A stretch of 64,000 nucleotides of DNA from Bradyrhizobium retamae (GCF_001440415.1 NZ_LLYA01000214.1:172647-236646), one strand, 5' to 3'. Counted from the stretch's first letter, positions 35,374 through 44,203 are shown. Program-made: numbers and translations. The notes: generated by a model from the sequence alone, not told the origin.

Positions 35374-36261
35374 ATGAGGCGCTTGCCGCTTTCCGCGCTC
35401 CAGGCCTTCGAGGCCGCAGCCCGGACGGGCTCCTTTCGGGCAGCCGGGGAGGAACTCGGCATTTCGCCGAGCGCGGTCAGCCACTCGGTTCGCAAACTCG
35501 AAAGCCTGATGGGTGCGGTGCTGTTCGACAGGCAGGGCCGTGCCGTCCATCTCAACACGGCCGGCGAAGCGCTGATGCGCCACGTCGCGTCTGGCTTTGA
35601 CGAGATGCGGCAAGGCATCGAGACCGTCGGCTCGCGCTCCGGCAACCTGCTGCGGCTGCACTGCGCGCCGTCCATAGCCGCGCAATGGCTCATGCCGCGC
35701 CTGCGAGATCTTCTGGCCAAGCAACCCGGGCTCGAGGTGCGGCTTGCGGCCGGGGTCGACTACCCGAGGTTTGAGCACGACGAGTTCGACGCCGACATCT
35801 GCTACGGGCCGCCGCGGCAGGAGGGATTGATCGTCATCCCGCTCGGCGAGGAGACCGTCACTCCCCTCTGCGCGCCGGATCTTGCCGCTCAGATCACCTC
35901 AGCGAAGGATCTCCTCGACGCGAAGCTCATCGAAAGCGACAACAAGCGCGTGCGGTGGAATAGCTGGTTCCATGCGAACGAGATAGCTCCTCCGGCTCCC
36001 CGTGGCTCGCGCTTCGACCGGTCCTTCATGGCCATCGCCGCAGCCGTCGACGGACTCGGCGTCGCCCTGGAATCGACACGGCTGGCTGAGCGGGAGATTG
36101 CGACCGGCCAGCTCGTCGCGCCGCTCGCTGGCCGGGCGAAGGACGTGGGCTATGTCGGGCACTACCTCGTCTTTCCACGTGTGGCCAAGGCCCGCCGATC
36201 GGTCCGGATGTTCACGCACTGGCTGACGCGGGAGTTGAACCTGCCTCTGCCCAAGATCTGA
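35374..36261 (+). CDS. LysR-family transcriptional regulator, GcvA-like
   Basis: 295 residues. The N-terminal helix-turn-helix (LSALQAFEAAARTGSFRAAGEELGISPSAVSHSVRKLE) and GcvA-type effector domain (LHCAPSIAAQWLMPRL, VRLAAGVDYPRFEHDEFDADI) are clear. It is divergent from the SDR-transketolase operon across a T-N11-A palindrome, so it probably controls that operon. The downstream SAF-type oxidoreductase starts 37 bases later and is likely co-transcribed. Confidence 0.9.
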   Translation: MRRLPLSALQAFEAAARTGSFRAAGEELGISPSAVSHSVRKLESLMGAVLFDRQGRAVHLNTAGEALMRHVASGFDEMRQGIETVGSRSGNLLRLHCAPSIAAQWLMPRLRDLLAKQPGLEVRLAAGVDYPRFEHDEFDADICYGPPRQEGLIVIPLGEETVTPLCAPDLAAQITSAKDLLDAKLIESDNKRVRWNSWFHANEIAPPAPRGSRFDRSFMAIAAAVDGLGVALESTRLAEREIATGQLVAPLAGRAKDVGYVGHYLVFPRVAKARRSVRMFTHWLTRELNLPLPKI

Positions 36262-36297
36262 AACGAGGCAGCGCTACTTCATGACTGGAGAGACATC

Positions 36298-37659
36298 GTG
36301 AACCTCTACGCAAAACTCCTCGAACGCGAAGCAGAGCGACGCCCGATCAAGATCGGGTTGATCGGTGCAGGAAAGTTCGGGGCGATGTACCTTCATCAGG
36401 TTCTGCGTACGCCCGGTGTGCATCTCGTCGGCATCGCCGATCTATCGCCATCTCGTGCGATCGAAAACCTGAAGCGCGTCGGGTGGACCGAGGAGCGGTA
36501 TGGCGCAGTCTCTCTTGATGATGCCCTTGAGAATGGCACGACCTTCCTGACCGACAACTGGGAAGCGCTTGTCAAATACCACGGCATTGACGTGGTTGCC
36601 GAATGCACTGGTAATCCGGTGGCTGCCGTCGAACACTGTCTAGCGGCATTTTCGGCCGGCAAGCCGATCATCAACGTAACGGTCGAAGCTGATGCGTTCT
36701 GCGGACCGATCCTGGCGCACAAAGCCAGGCAGGCAGGTGTGATTTACAGCCTTGCCTATGGCGATCAACCGGCTTTGGCTTGTGATCTCGTTGACTGGGC
36801 GAGGGCATGCGGCTTCCCAGTGGTCGCGGCTGGTCGCGGCCACAAATGGCTGCCGCAATATCGGGAATCGACGCCTGAAACGGTGTGGGATCACTGGGGG
36901 CTAACCGCCGAGCAAGCTGCACGCGGTGGCATGAACCCGAAGATGTTCAACGCTTTCCTTGACGGATCGAAGCCGGCGATCGAATCCGCTGCGATAGCGA
37001 ACGCGACCGGCCTAAAGGCGCCCTCGCAGGGGCTTGCGTTCCCTCCGGGATCAGTCGACGACATTCCTACGCTGATGCGCCCCCGCTCGGAAGGAGGAGT
37101 GTTGGAGGCCAAGGGTCAAGTCGAGGTCGTGTCCTGCCTCACAGCCGACGGCGTTCAGATCCCCAACGATATTCGAAAGGGCGTCTGGGTTTGCTTCGAG
37201 GGCGATAGCGAGTACATCCGCAACTGTTTCGAGGAGTACAAGGTCGTCACGGATCCGAGCGGCCGTTACATGAGTTCGTACAAAAAATGGCACCTGATCG
37301 GTCTGGAACTCGGAATATCGGTTGCAGCCATCGCGCTTCGCGGCGAACCAACAGGTGTCGCAACGGCCTTCAACGCCGACGTTGCCGCTACCGCAAAGAA
37401 GGATTTGCGTCCGGGAGATGTACTCGATGGGGAAGGAGGTTACACCGTCTTCGGAAAGTTGGCGCCCGCCAGCACGTCGCTGGCGAAGGGATATCTGCCG
37501 CTGGGCCTTGCTCACAATGTGCGACTGATCCGGCCAGTGGCCAAAGACTCCTGCATCACCTGGGCCGATGTAGCGATCGACGAGACGCTGCCCGCAGTGC
37601 GTATCCGACGGGAGCAGGAGGCGCTCTATTCTCCGGCCGCTACACGAAAACGCGCCTAG
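36298..37659 (+). CDS. NAD(P)-binding oxidoreductase with C-terminal SAF-like domain
   Basis: 453 residues. It has an N-terminal Rossmann fold (IKIGLIGAGKFGAMYLHQVLRTPG) with homoserine-dehydrogenase-like GIDVVAECTGNPVAAVEHCLAA, a long middle catalytic domain (VVAAGRGHKWLPQYRESTPETVW), and a C-terminal segment (ATAKKDLRPGDVLDGEGGYTVFGKLAPA ... KGYLPLGLAHNVRLIRPVAKD) typical of SAF domains. GTG 36298 is the start, after GGAGAGA. The reaction is unknown. The position beside LysR, SDR and split transketolase suggests a sugar-acid or branched-sugar pathway. Confidence 0.78.
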   Translation: MNLYAKLLEREAERRPIKIGLIGAGKFGAMYLHQVLRTPGVHLVGIADLSPSRAIENLKRVGWTEERYGAVSLDDALENGTTFLTDNWEALVKYHGIDVVAECTGNPVAAVEHCLAAFSAGKPIINVTVEADAFCGPILAHKARQAGVIYSLAYGDQPALACDLVDWARACGFPVVAAGRGHKWLPQYRESTPETVWDHWGLTAEQAARGGMNPKMFNAFLDGSKPAIESAAIANATGLKAPSQGLAFPPGSVDDIPTLMRPRSEGGVLEAKGQVEVVSCLTADGVQIPNDIRKGVWVCFEGDSEYIRNCFEEYKVVTDPSGRYMSSYKKWHLIGLELGISVAAIALRGEPTGVATAFNADVAATAKKDLRPGDVLDGEGGYTVFGKLAPASTSLAKGYLPLGLAHNVRLIRPVAKDSCITWADVAIDETLPAVRIRREQEALYSPAATRKRA

Positions 37660-37696
37660 CTTGTTGTTCCTGACGATCTATGCCGGCCCGTGTATC

Positions 37697-37717
37697 GCAA
37701 CAGGCGATCCCTGTTGC
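37697..37717. terminator. hairpin between convergent genes
   Basis: GCAACAGG-CGATC-CCTGTTGC, a perfect 8-base stem with a 5-base loop. It lies between the SAF-type oxidoreductase stop (37659) and the regulator stop (37743). There is no strong T-run, so its terminator function is likely but not certain. Confidence 0.55.
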
Positions 37718-37742
37718 AGCCGTTTCCTGCTCTCGCTGGCCT

Positions 37743-38219
37743 CTATTCCGCGTCAGTTGTCTTCAGAAGTTGCGCGACTTCCATCAATTTTCGACGTAGG
37801 CGCTCATCAGTAATGCCGAAATAGAGCTCGAGGAGCTGACGTGACTCTCGCTTCGTAACGAGTTCACTCCAATTCTGCGCTTCGGTGGTTTGCTTCGACT
37901 CGATGGACTGTCGTTTCTTGCTTTCCAACTCGTCGAAGAACCATGTGATCGGGACGGCGAGTTGCATGGCAATGCCGTAGAGTCTTGACGCGCTGATCCG
38001 GGTTTCCCCGGCCTCATATTTTTGGATGAGCTGAGATGTCAGGCCAATACGCCTTGCCAGTTCGTCCTGACTCAAGCCGAGGAGATTGCGCCTGAGACGC
38101 AACCGTTTCCCGACGTGTTCGTCGACATGCGTCGGCTTCTTCGACGAGACCCGCATTTTGCCGCCGCGCCTGTTCGGCGTGCGCGATTTCGATTTCTTCT
38201 CAAAAGGTTCAGAAGGCAT
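37743..38219 (-). CDS. XRE-family regulator, PraR-like, probable controller of the phosphonate block
   Basis: 158 residues from ATG 38219 (a shorter form could start at 38156). A basic N-terminal tail precedes HVGKRLRLRRNLLGLSQDELARRIGLTSQLIQKYEAGETRISASRLYGIA, a Cro/CI helix-turn-helix of the PraR type common in rhizobia, followed by a helical C-terminus. Three copies of an ATCAACT-type element lie in the divergent region (38252-38311), and two more precede pepM. I infer that it controls the 38-46.6 kb genes and possibly itself. Direction of control is unknown. Confidence 0.82.
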   Translation of the reverse strand: MPSEPFEKKSKSRTPNRRGGKMRVSSKKPTHVDEHVGKRLRLRRNLLGLSQDELARRIGLTSQLIQKYEAGETRISASRLYGIAMQLAVPITWFFDELESKKRQSIESKQTTEAQNWSELVTKRESRQLLELYFGITDERLRRKLMEVAQLLKTTDAE

Positions 38220-38251
38220 CAAGCACCGCGGTTGAATTCTTGCTCGGTACA

Positions 38252-38311
38252 ATCAACTGGAATGGTGGAAATGGCATATCAACTCCTAGGCGATACTATC
38301 AACTAGAATTA
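38252..38311. promoter_or_regulatory. three ATCAACT-type elements in a divergent promoter
   Basis: ATCAACTGGAAT (38252-38263), ATCAACTCCTAG (38278-38289) and ATCAACTAGAATTA (38298-38311). The first two are 26 bases apart, as are the two elements in front of pepM. The third is identical over 14 bases to the pepM-proximal copy and ends 74 bases before the GNAT-like start. This places the same factor at both promoters. Confidence 0.7.
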
Positions 38312-38385
38312 TGTCATGCGGGTTACAAATGCACGGATTATTAACCCTCAACCACACGATGTGAGAATGGGGGAACGTATAGTCC

Positions 38386-39168
38386 ATGAAAGAGCCTCTT
38401 CCGACGTCTGGGCGCTTACCCACTCAACTCAAGGTTAAATACGGCCCCGTGGACCTGCTCGGGCGGTTCTTCCTCTGGGCAGACACCGCTGCAAGGGAGC
38501 GCGGCGTAACACTGTCCTTTGGCAGCCTGCAGGATCTCCTTGAAGCCAACAGGGGCAACTCCGATAGCTGGCGCCCGCTTGTGCCGGTTTTTGACGAGGC
38601 TTTGGGCGGCGTTACGCCGGAGACAGCGTTTGTCCTGATCGGGCGGAACAAGGATGGGGAGGTCGTCGCAACACAAGCGGCGCGCCTCTATGATTGGCCG
38701 GAAACGTCTCTCAAGGACGAAGCAGCTTCGCTGCGAATGTTCTATGCCGATCCTGATGCCGCTTTCGCGCGCGAAAATCGCTGCAAGATCACCACGCCGA
38801 TCGCCGAGAAAATCACCGGGCGCGTCGTCTTTTCCGGTGGCATCTGGTATAGGCGTGATTTCAGAGGCAAGGACCTTGGAACCATCCTGCCGCGCATTTC
38901 GCGGGCATACGCCTTCACGCGCTGGAATAGCGATTTCACGATCGGCATGTATGCCGATGCCGTCATTGCGGGCGGTCTGGCAGAGCGTGCCGGATACACG
39001 AAGGTCGAGCGCAACTGCATCGAACTTGTGGCATCGCCGCTTGGCGAGATGCGTTGCGGGTTAAGCTGGATGCAGTCCGACGAACTCCTCGCCGATCTCG
39101 CAGCAATCCTGGATCGGGTGCGTGCCCCTGTCATGGGGTCTCGCATTGCCGAGGACGCAAATCACTGA
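38386..39168 (+). CDS. hypothetical protein with GNAT-like core
   Basis: 260 residues. I cannot place it in a named family. The middle resembles a GCN5-type acetyltransferase: VVFSGGIWYRRDFRGKDLGTILPRI has the R-x-x-G-like phosphate loop preceded by a hydrophobic strand, and IAGGLAERAGYTKVERN fits the last strand pair. The N-terminus (about 90 residues) is unrelated. ATG 38386 follows GGGGGAAC. It shares its upstream 14-base element with pepM, so an acyl-transfer tailoring role in that pathway is possible; that is inference from context. Confidence 0.6.
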   Translation: MKEPLPTSGRLPTQLKVKYGPVDLLGRFFLWADTAARERGVTLSFGSLQDLLEANRGNSDSWRPLVPVFDEALGGVTPETAFVLIGRNKDGEVVATQAARLYDWPETSLKDEAASLRMFYADPDAAFARENRCKITTPIAEKITGRVVFSGGIWYRRDFRGKDLGTILPRISRAYAFTRWNSDFTIGMYADAVIAGGLAERAGYTKVERNCIELVASPLGEMRCGLSWMQSDELLADLAAILDRVRAPVMGSRIAEDANH

Positions 39169-39187
39169 TGTCGCAAGGCGAGGCGGT

Positions 39188-39562
39188 ATGAATATCCAGA
39201 GCTTTCGTCCCGAGCATTCAGAAGGGCTTGTCAAAAGGCTGTTCGGTTGCATCGACGGCCGGGACTGGGCAGGGCTTTCCGAATTTCTCCACGACGAGGC
39301 GATCTACGAACGACCGGGTTATGAACCGTTCGTCGGAAAGCCGGCTATCCTGGACTTCTACCTGACGAAACGGATTATTTCGCTCGGCCAGCACTGCGTC
39401 GAGAGGGTGCTGAGCGACGGCGCAAACATTGCGTGCTGGGGCAGCTTTTCCGGCGTTGCCAAGAATGGGCGTAATCTCAGCATGCGTTTTGCAGATGTCT
39501 ACCGCATCAGGGAAGGGCGGATTGATCTACGCCGGACATTCTTCGACAGCCCGGCGATCTAG
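39188..39562 (+). CDS. NTF2/SnoaL-like small protein
   Basis: 124 residues. The pattern VKRLFGCIDGRDWAGLSEFLHDEAIYERPGYEPFVGKPAILDFY and the closing MRFADVYRIREGRID are those of the NTF2-like cone fold (SnoaL/ketosteroid-isomerase superfamily). Members act as small isomerases, hydrolases or binding proteins. It lies 19 bases after the GNAT-like gene, same strand, so the two form an operon. Its last 36 bases overlap the convergent gene at 39527-40408. Confidence 0.65.
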   Translation: MNIQSFRPEHSEGLVKRLFGCIDGRDWAGLSEFLHDEAIYERPGYEPFVGKPAILDFYLTKRIISLGQHCVERVLSDGANIACWGSFSGVAKNGRNLSMRFADVYRIREGRIDLRRTFFDSPAI

Positions 39563-40408
39563 GGCGGATTGTTGCTCCCTGAGGTCAAAGACCGATGCGC
39601 CGAGAAGGCATGTTCGACCGTTCCCCTGGCAGGTGAACGGCAAGATGAGACGGTGATAATGGCAGTGAATGCTGTCGTTCATGTCTGGCCGTCTGATCGT
39701 GGCGTCCACCTCGTCCAGGCGCGGCATTAGCGTCTCCTGGACACCGCGGTAAATGCCTTGCACCCACTGGCCGTAAACGTAATCCGGTTGTTCTTCCATC
39801 GGCAGGCCCCGCGCGTTCTTCCGCCAGGTCTCGCCGTAAATCTCAAAGCCAGATCCGACATCGGTGATGGTCAGGCGGCCATCCACGGGCTCGACAAGCA
39901 TGAAGCGCGCACGAAGCGATTCGGGCAACACGTCGGCCAGCGTCGCTGAATCGTAAGCCTGCTTCGAATCGATCCATTGCGCGAAAAGGGATGAAAGTGC
40001 TTCGTCCGTGTTTGCAAGTGTTTCGAGCGGCAGCTCTCTGCTCGTGAATGCGGAAGAAGGTTGCTGATGGCTCGCAGCAATCTGCTCGGCAATGTAGGCG
40101 ATCGTCTGCGCGAGGCTCGGGACCAGCTTCTCGACGAACTGGCCCGGGTGGGAAATGATGGTGCGCTCGATCCCCATATCAGCGAGGCAGTATAGAGCTG
40201 CGGCGATGCTCGTCTGGGACACGGTTTCGGGCCGAAACCGGATACGCGCCGCATCGGGAGCGATTTTAGTGACAGCCACAAATCCCAGATTTTCGATGAG
40301 GTAGGTCAGAAAATCGAAGTCAGGAAGTGAGCAGTGCAGGAAGCTTCTTAAGGCCGGGGATCGAGCGTCCCATGCGCGGCCATGGTCGTCCAGAATGATT
40401 GTTTGCAT
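39527..40408 (-). CDS. hypothetical protein, family not recognised
   Basis: 293 residues from ATG 40408. It is acidic and soluble, without signal peptide or membrane helix. Segments such as FDFLTYLIENLGFVAVTKIAPDAARIRF and GRLTITDVGSGFEIYGETWRKNARG could be PAS-like or ligand-binding, but I see no diagnostic motif. A late His/Cys-rich stretch reads SIHCHYHRLILPFTCQGNG. It is divergent from pepM and convergent with the NTF2-like gene, inside the block bounded by the two shared-motif promoters. The role is unknown; a sensor or regulator is one possibility. Confidence 0.6.
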   Translation of the reverse strand: MQTIILDDHGRAWDARSPALRSFLHCSLPDFDFLTYLIENLGFVAVTKIAPDAARIRFRPETVSQTSIAAALYCLADMGIERTIISHPGQFVEKLVPSLAQTIAYIAEQIAASHQQPSSAFTSRELPLETLANTDEALSSLFAQWIDSKQAYDSATLADVLPESLRARFMLVEPVDGRLTITDVGSGFEIYGETWRKNARGLPMEEQPDYVYGQWVQGIYRGVQETLMPRLDEVDATIRRPDMNDSIHCHYHRLILPFTCQGNGRTCLLGASVFDLREQQSALDRRAVEECPA

Positions 40409-40683
40409 GCGACCCCCACCCAACCGAGGAGCAAAGTCGTCCATCCAGCGCTCGTTATTTGGCGCAGTTGCGGCATCTTAGTGATACTCGCTTGGCTAGA
40501 CATCAAAATTCGATGAGTAATTGGCTTCACGCTTTCGTGACGGCGTTTCTCCTCCGCTTCCGCTTCGCCTCAGTCGGCGTGCTGATCTGACTGCGCGAAG
40601 TCAGGGCTGAACCACTTCTCGGTTGCAATGAACTATTGAGGTGGCACCGGCATCCGGCTGCGTGCGCTCCAGCTTGACTCCAT

Positions 40684-40733
40684 ATCAACGAGAATTAGAA
40701 ATTCCGTCCATCAACTAGAATTAGATATTGACG
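40684..40733 (+). promoter_or_regulatory. pepM promoter region with two ATCAAC-type elements
   Basis: ATCAACGAGAATTA (40684-40697) and ATCAACTAGAATTA (40710-40723) are 26 bases apart in the same orientation and differ by one base. TTGACG (40728-40733) directly after them suits a -35 box, with ACAACT at 40751 as a weak -10 box after 17 bases. Sites just upstream of -35 fit an activator. The downstream copy ends 82 bases before the pepM start. Confidence 0.7.
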
Positions 40734-40805
40734 CCGCGAATAAACATGTCACAACTATTGTTAGTCAGGCGTCATGATGCAGATGGGACGCTCAAGGAGT
40801 TCGAC

Positions 40806-41756
40806 ATGCAACCGCAAAACCAGTCCGTCGTCGCAAACGGCCGTCGCCACCACGCTGCAGCGGGAGCAGCGGATAAGCTTCGCAGCCAGATCTGCTGCAA
40901 TCGCGACCTCTCCTTCCTGATGGAGGCTCACGACGGTCTGTCAGGCGCCATCGCCGAGCGTGCAGGTTTCAAGGGACTCTGGGCGTCCGGCCTGTCGATT
41001 TCGTGCTCGCTCGGCTACCGCGACGCCAACGAAGCCTCCTGGACCCAGCTCGTTGATGTCGTCGAGCGAATGGTGGACTCGACCGATCTTCCAGTGCTTG
41101 TCGACGGCGATAGCGGTTTTGGCAATTTCAACAATGCGCGCCTTCTGGCGCGCAAGCTGCAGCAGCGTGGCGCTGCCGGCGTCGCACTGGAGGACAAGAA
41201 CTTTCCCAAGATGAATTCGTTCGTCGGCGATCGGCATCCGCTCGCCGACACCAGCGAATTCTCGGGCCGGCTGCGCGCTGTGAGGGATACGGTAGGCGAC
41301 GATTTGGTCCTCGTCGCACGGATCGAGGCACTGATCGCTGGCCACGGAATGGACGAGGCCCTCACGCGCGCCCATGCCTATGCCGAGGCCGGAGCAGACG
41401 CCATCCTTATTCATTCGCGCAAGAGCGTGGCGGACGAGATCCTCGCTTTCGCGGGCGCCTGGCAGAATCGGCTTCCCGTTGTGATCGTCCCCACCAAATA
41501 CTATCGGACGCCGGTCTCCGCCTATCGCGAAGCCGGCATCTCGACAGTGATCTGGGCCAACCACTCGATGCGAGCGGCGATCGCTGGGATGAGAGACATT
41601 TGCGGCCGCATTATCGCCGAGGAGAGCATTGCCGGCATCGAAGGCGAAGTCGCCACGCTCGACGAGGTCTTTGGTCTAATGCGCTACGGCGAACTCGCTG
41701 CCGCCGAGGAGCGATACTTGCCGATGTACGGCGGAAACGGTCACGCGAAAGCGTGA
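40806..41756 (+). CDS. pepM: phosphoenolpyruvate mutase
   Basis: 316 residues from ATG 40806, chosen for AAGGAG about 7 bases upstream; earlier TTG/ATG starts overlap the promoter. It belongs to the isocitrate-lyase/PEP-mutase barrel. The diagnostic EDKxxxxxNS motif is intact at 129-138 (EDKNFPKMNS), with GLWASGLSIS (Trp59), DANEASW and metal-binding VDGDSGFGN. These separate true PEP mutase from methylisocitrate lyase and oxaloacetate hydrolases. It forms the C-P bond of phosphonopyruvate from PEP, the entry step of nearly all phosphonate biosynthesis. The equilibrium is unfavourable and needs the decarboxylase encoded two genes on. Confidence 0.92.
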   Translation: MQPQNQSVVANGRRHHAAAGAADKLRSQICCNRDLSFLMEAHDGLSGAIAERAGFKGLWASGLSISCSLGYRDANEASWTQLVDVVERMVDSTDLPVLVDGDSGFGNFNNARLLARKLQQRGAAGVALEDKNFPKMNSFVGDRHPLADTSEFSGRLRAVRDTVGDDLVLVARIEALIAGHGMDEALTRAHAYAEAGADAILIHSRKSVADEILAFAGAWQNRLPVVIVPTKYYRTPVSAYREAGISTVIWANHSMRAAIAGMRDICGRIIAEESIAGIEGEVATLDEVFGLMRYGELAAAEERYLPMYGGNGHAKA

Positions 41757-41811
41757 TTCTCCGGCCCTCCATCCCACAGCATAGAAACCTTCCTAACACG
41801 GAGATCGTGCC

Positions 41812-42885
41812 ATGCTTCATTCAACACTAGCGACGCCACTGCCAATCCAGATCTCTGAACCGGATATCGCGCAGGTGATCCGATGGCGCGATAGTTCCTA
41901 TGCGGCTGACCTCTATATTGCGGCGGTCTCGTGGCTCGATCTCTTCACCTATCTCGACCAAAGCCCCGCGACTGAAGCAGAGTTGCGCAGGCATTTTCAG
42001 ATCAAGGAGCGGCCGACGCGAACGATGATCAGGCTCTTTGAGTCCTGGGGGCTGCTCGTCAACATCGATGGCAAACTTCTCGTGACGGCATCTGCGCGGC
42101 GGTACCTGAGCCGCGGCTCAAACGAGAACATTTCCTCCTACATTGCCACCATGAAGTACAAATCGTCCGTCCGGGAGATCTACGACGTATTGCGCCAGGG
42201 TGCACCTGACACCTGGCATGTTGAGCGTGGCGACACGACCAACTGGGACGCGCTGATGCAAACGGACGATTTCGCCGATCTGAATACGCGCGGAATGGAG
42301 GAGCGTGGGCGGATTTTTGCTCCCGATCTCGCGCGCCTGCTCGATTGTACACAGGACACGGCCGTTCTGGATGTGGGAGGTGGATCCGGGGTCTACTCGG
42401 CGCACCTGCTCAACCGCTATCCCAATCTGTCGGCGACGATATTTGAGCGTCCCCCAGTCGACCAACTCGCCACGCGATGTCTTGCCGAGCGTAAGCTAAC
42501 GGCAGCAAGGGCGCGTGTCATCGCCGGAGATATGTTTGTCGATCCATTTCCGGAGACCGCTTCTCTCCATCTCTATTCGCATGTCCTGCACAATTGGGGG
42601 CCGGAGAAGGTGCGGCTGTTGCTGGATAAATCGTACCAGAGCTTGCTGCCTGGCGGTCGGGTGGCCGTTTACAGTTGCCACCCGGACGATCGCGGCGGGC
42701 CTGCGCCGGTCGCGGAGGCAGAATATTCGGTCCTGCTGACCACCGGCTATGAGGGCTGCTGCTACAGTTTCGAGGACATGCGTTCCCTCATGGAAGGCGT
42801 CGGCTTTCAGCATGTCGACTATCGCAAGTCGATTTGCAACCGAAGTCTCATCACGGCGCGGAAGCTCGCGAACAGGTCTGCGTGA
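41812..42885 (+). CDS. SAM-dependent O-methyltransferase (plant/antibiotic OMT family 2)
   Basis: 357 residues. It has an N-terminal dimerisation winged helix (AAVSWLDLFTYLDQSPATEAELRRHF) and a C-terminal Rossmann-like domain with SAM loop VLDVGGGSGVYSAHLL, the GDMF motif IAGDMFVDPFP, and HVLHNWGPEKVRLLL containing the usual general-base His. Members methylate hydroxyl groups of small secondary metabolites. It sits 55 bases after pepM and before ppd, which suggests tailoring of a phosphonate (hydroxyl, phosphonate or carboxylate). The acceptor is unknown. Confidence 0.85.
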   Translation: MLHSTLATPLPIQISEPDIAQVIRWRDSSYAADLYIAAVSWLDLFTYLDQSPATEAELRRHFQIKERPTRTMIRLFESWGLLVNIDGKLLVTASARRYLSRGSNENISSYIATMKYKSSVREIYDVLRQGAPDTWHVERGDTTNWDALMQTDDFADLNTRGMEERGRIFAPDLARLLDCTQDTAVLDVGGGSGVYSAHLLNRYPNLSATIFERPPVDQLATRCLAERKLTAARARVIAGDMFVDPFPETASLHLYSHVLHNWGPEKVRLLLDKSYQSLLPGGRVAVYSCHPDDRGGPAPVAEAEYSVLLTTGYEGCCYSFEDMRSLMEGVGFQHVDYRKSICNRSLITARKLANRSA

Positions 42886-43018
42886 ACAAGAACTCTGTCT
42901 AAACAAGATCGCTGTCTGAGCGTTTTGCTTGACCCCTGGTGTCGTCGATGCTGACGGCACCAAACGCTGCGCCGTGTCTGGCGCGGGAGAAAAAATGCCG
43001 CCTATCGGGAGGAAACTA

Positions 43019-44185
43019 ATGACTTTGTCGACAACGACACTCTTGGCTTTGCTGAAGCAGCAGAAGTATCGGTTTTTTTCCGGGGTACCTTGCTCGAACT
43101 TCGCTGATCTGTTCCAGCAGGTATCCTTGGACAACGATATTACGTCAGTCCCGGCGGCGAGCGAAGGCAGCGCGTTGTCATTTGCCGTCGGCGCGGCACT
43201 GGCGGGGCGACGAAGCGTCGTTGCCCTCCAGAATTCCGGACTGGGAAACATCATCAATCCGCTGACATCGCTAGTCCAGATTAACTGTATCCCGACGTTG
43301 CTTCTGATCTCCGTGCGGGGACATACCGACGAACCCGAGGACGAGCCGCAGCACCGCGTAATGGGTGCCAATACCCACGCATTGCTCGATCAGTTGGCAA
43401 TCCCATGGAGCGAGTTCGACGGGACGCCACAGGGATTCATGGCGTGCCTCGTGAAGGCCGAAGAGGCATTCCAGCGATCGGTCTCGTTTGCTGTTTTGGT
43501 CCGGAAAGGTCAGTTGTCGGCGGGCCTCGGCGTCGTTGTCAACGACGAGCAACAAGTGAGCGCTTATCCACTCAGCGTCGGATGCGCTCTGGAAATCATC
43601 AGCGAAGCCCTGCGACCGTCCGATCTCGTTGTCTCAACGACCGGGTTCATCTCCCGGGAGCTATTTCGCTTGAGCGATCGTCCAGGGAATTTCTACATGC
43701 AGGGATCGTTGGGCCATTGCAGCGCTGTAGCTGCCGGGGTCGCGCTCGCGCGTCCATCGCATCGCGTGGTCGCGCTGGATGGCGATGGCGCCGTGCTGAT
43801 GCATATGGGAGTCTTGTCCACGATCGGATACGCATCTCCCCGAAATTTCCTGCACATCGTGCTTGATAACGAAGGCTACGTTTCAACCGGGGGGCAGGAA
43901 TCCACCTCGGTGACTTCCTCGCTGGAAGCCGTGGCCGCAGCCTGCCGGTACCGCGCGGTCAGACGGTGCGTAACCAGCGCCGAATTGAACGACGCGGTTG
44001 CGCGAAGCTTGTCGACCGAAGGGCCGCACTTCCTGCTGTGCAAGGTCAATCAATCACATTCGCGCTCACTACCTCGGGTTACGTCCCGCCACACCCCGGA
44101 GGAGAACAAACAAGCGTTCCAGATCGCACTAAACCAGCCGCCGACTTTCCATCTGCAAGCCGCGCCGGTCGCGGCGGTTCGGTGA
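43019..44185 (+). CDS. ppd: phosphonopyruvate decarboxylase
   Basis: 388 residues from ATG 43019, with GGGAGG about 7 bases upstream. A TPP enzyme: FFSGVPCSNFADLFQQV at the N-terminus, catalytic Glu in PAASEGSALSFAVGAAL, QNSGLGNIINPLTSL, and the GDG (255-257) of the diphosphate site in GDGAVLMHMGVLSTIG with HIVLDNEGY. These are the signatures of phosphonopyruvate decarboxylase and separate it from sulfopyruvate decarboxylase less cleanly; pepM next door decides it. It yields phosphonoacetaldehyde and CO2 and pulls the PEP mutase reaction forward. Confidence 0.9.
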   Translation: MTLSTTTLLALLKQQKYRFFSGVPCSNFADLFQQVSLDNDITSVPAASEGSALSFAVGAALAGRRSVVALQNSGLGNIINPLTSLVQINCIPTLLLISVRGHTDEPEDEPQHRVMGANTHALLDQLAIPWSEFDGTPQGFMACLVKAEEAFQRSVSFAVLVRKGQLSAGLGVVVNDEQQVSAYPLSVGCALEIISEALRPSDLVVSTTGFISRELFRLSDRPGNFYMQGSLGHCSAVAAGVALARPSHRVVALDGDGAVLMHMGVLSTIGYASPRNFLHIVLDNEGYVSTGGQESTSVTSSLEAVAAACRYRAVRRCVTSAELNDAVARSLSTEGPHFLLCKVNQSHSRSLPRVTSRHTPEENKQAFQIALNQPPTFHLQAAPVAAVR

Positions 44186-44203
44186 AAACATCAGGCGGTC
44201 GAT

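Noticed and set aside
40728..40805. Earlier starts for pepM (TTG 40728 or ATG 40746)
   Set aside because: TTG 40728 coincides with a probable -35 box; AAGGAG at good spacing supports ATG 40806, and the extra residues are not PEP-mutase-like.
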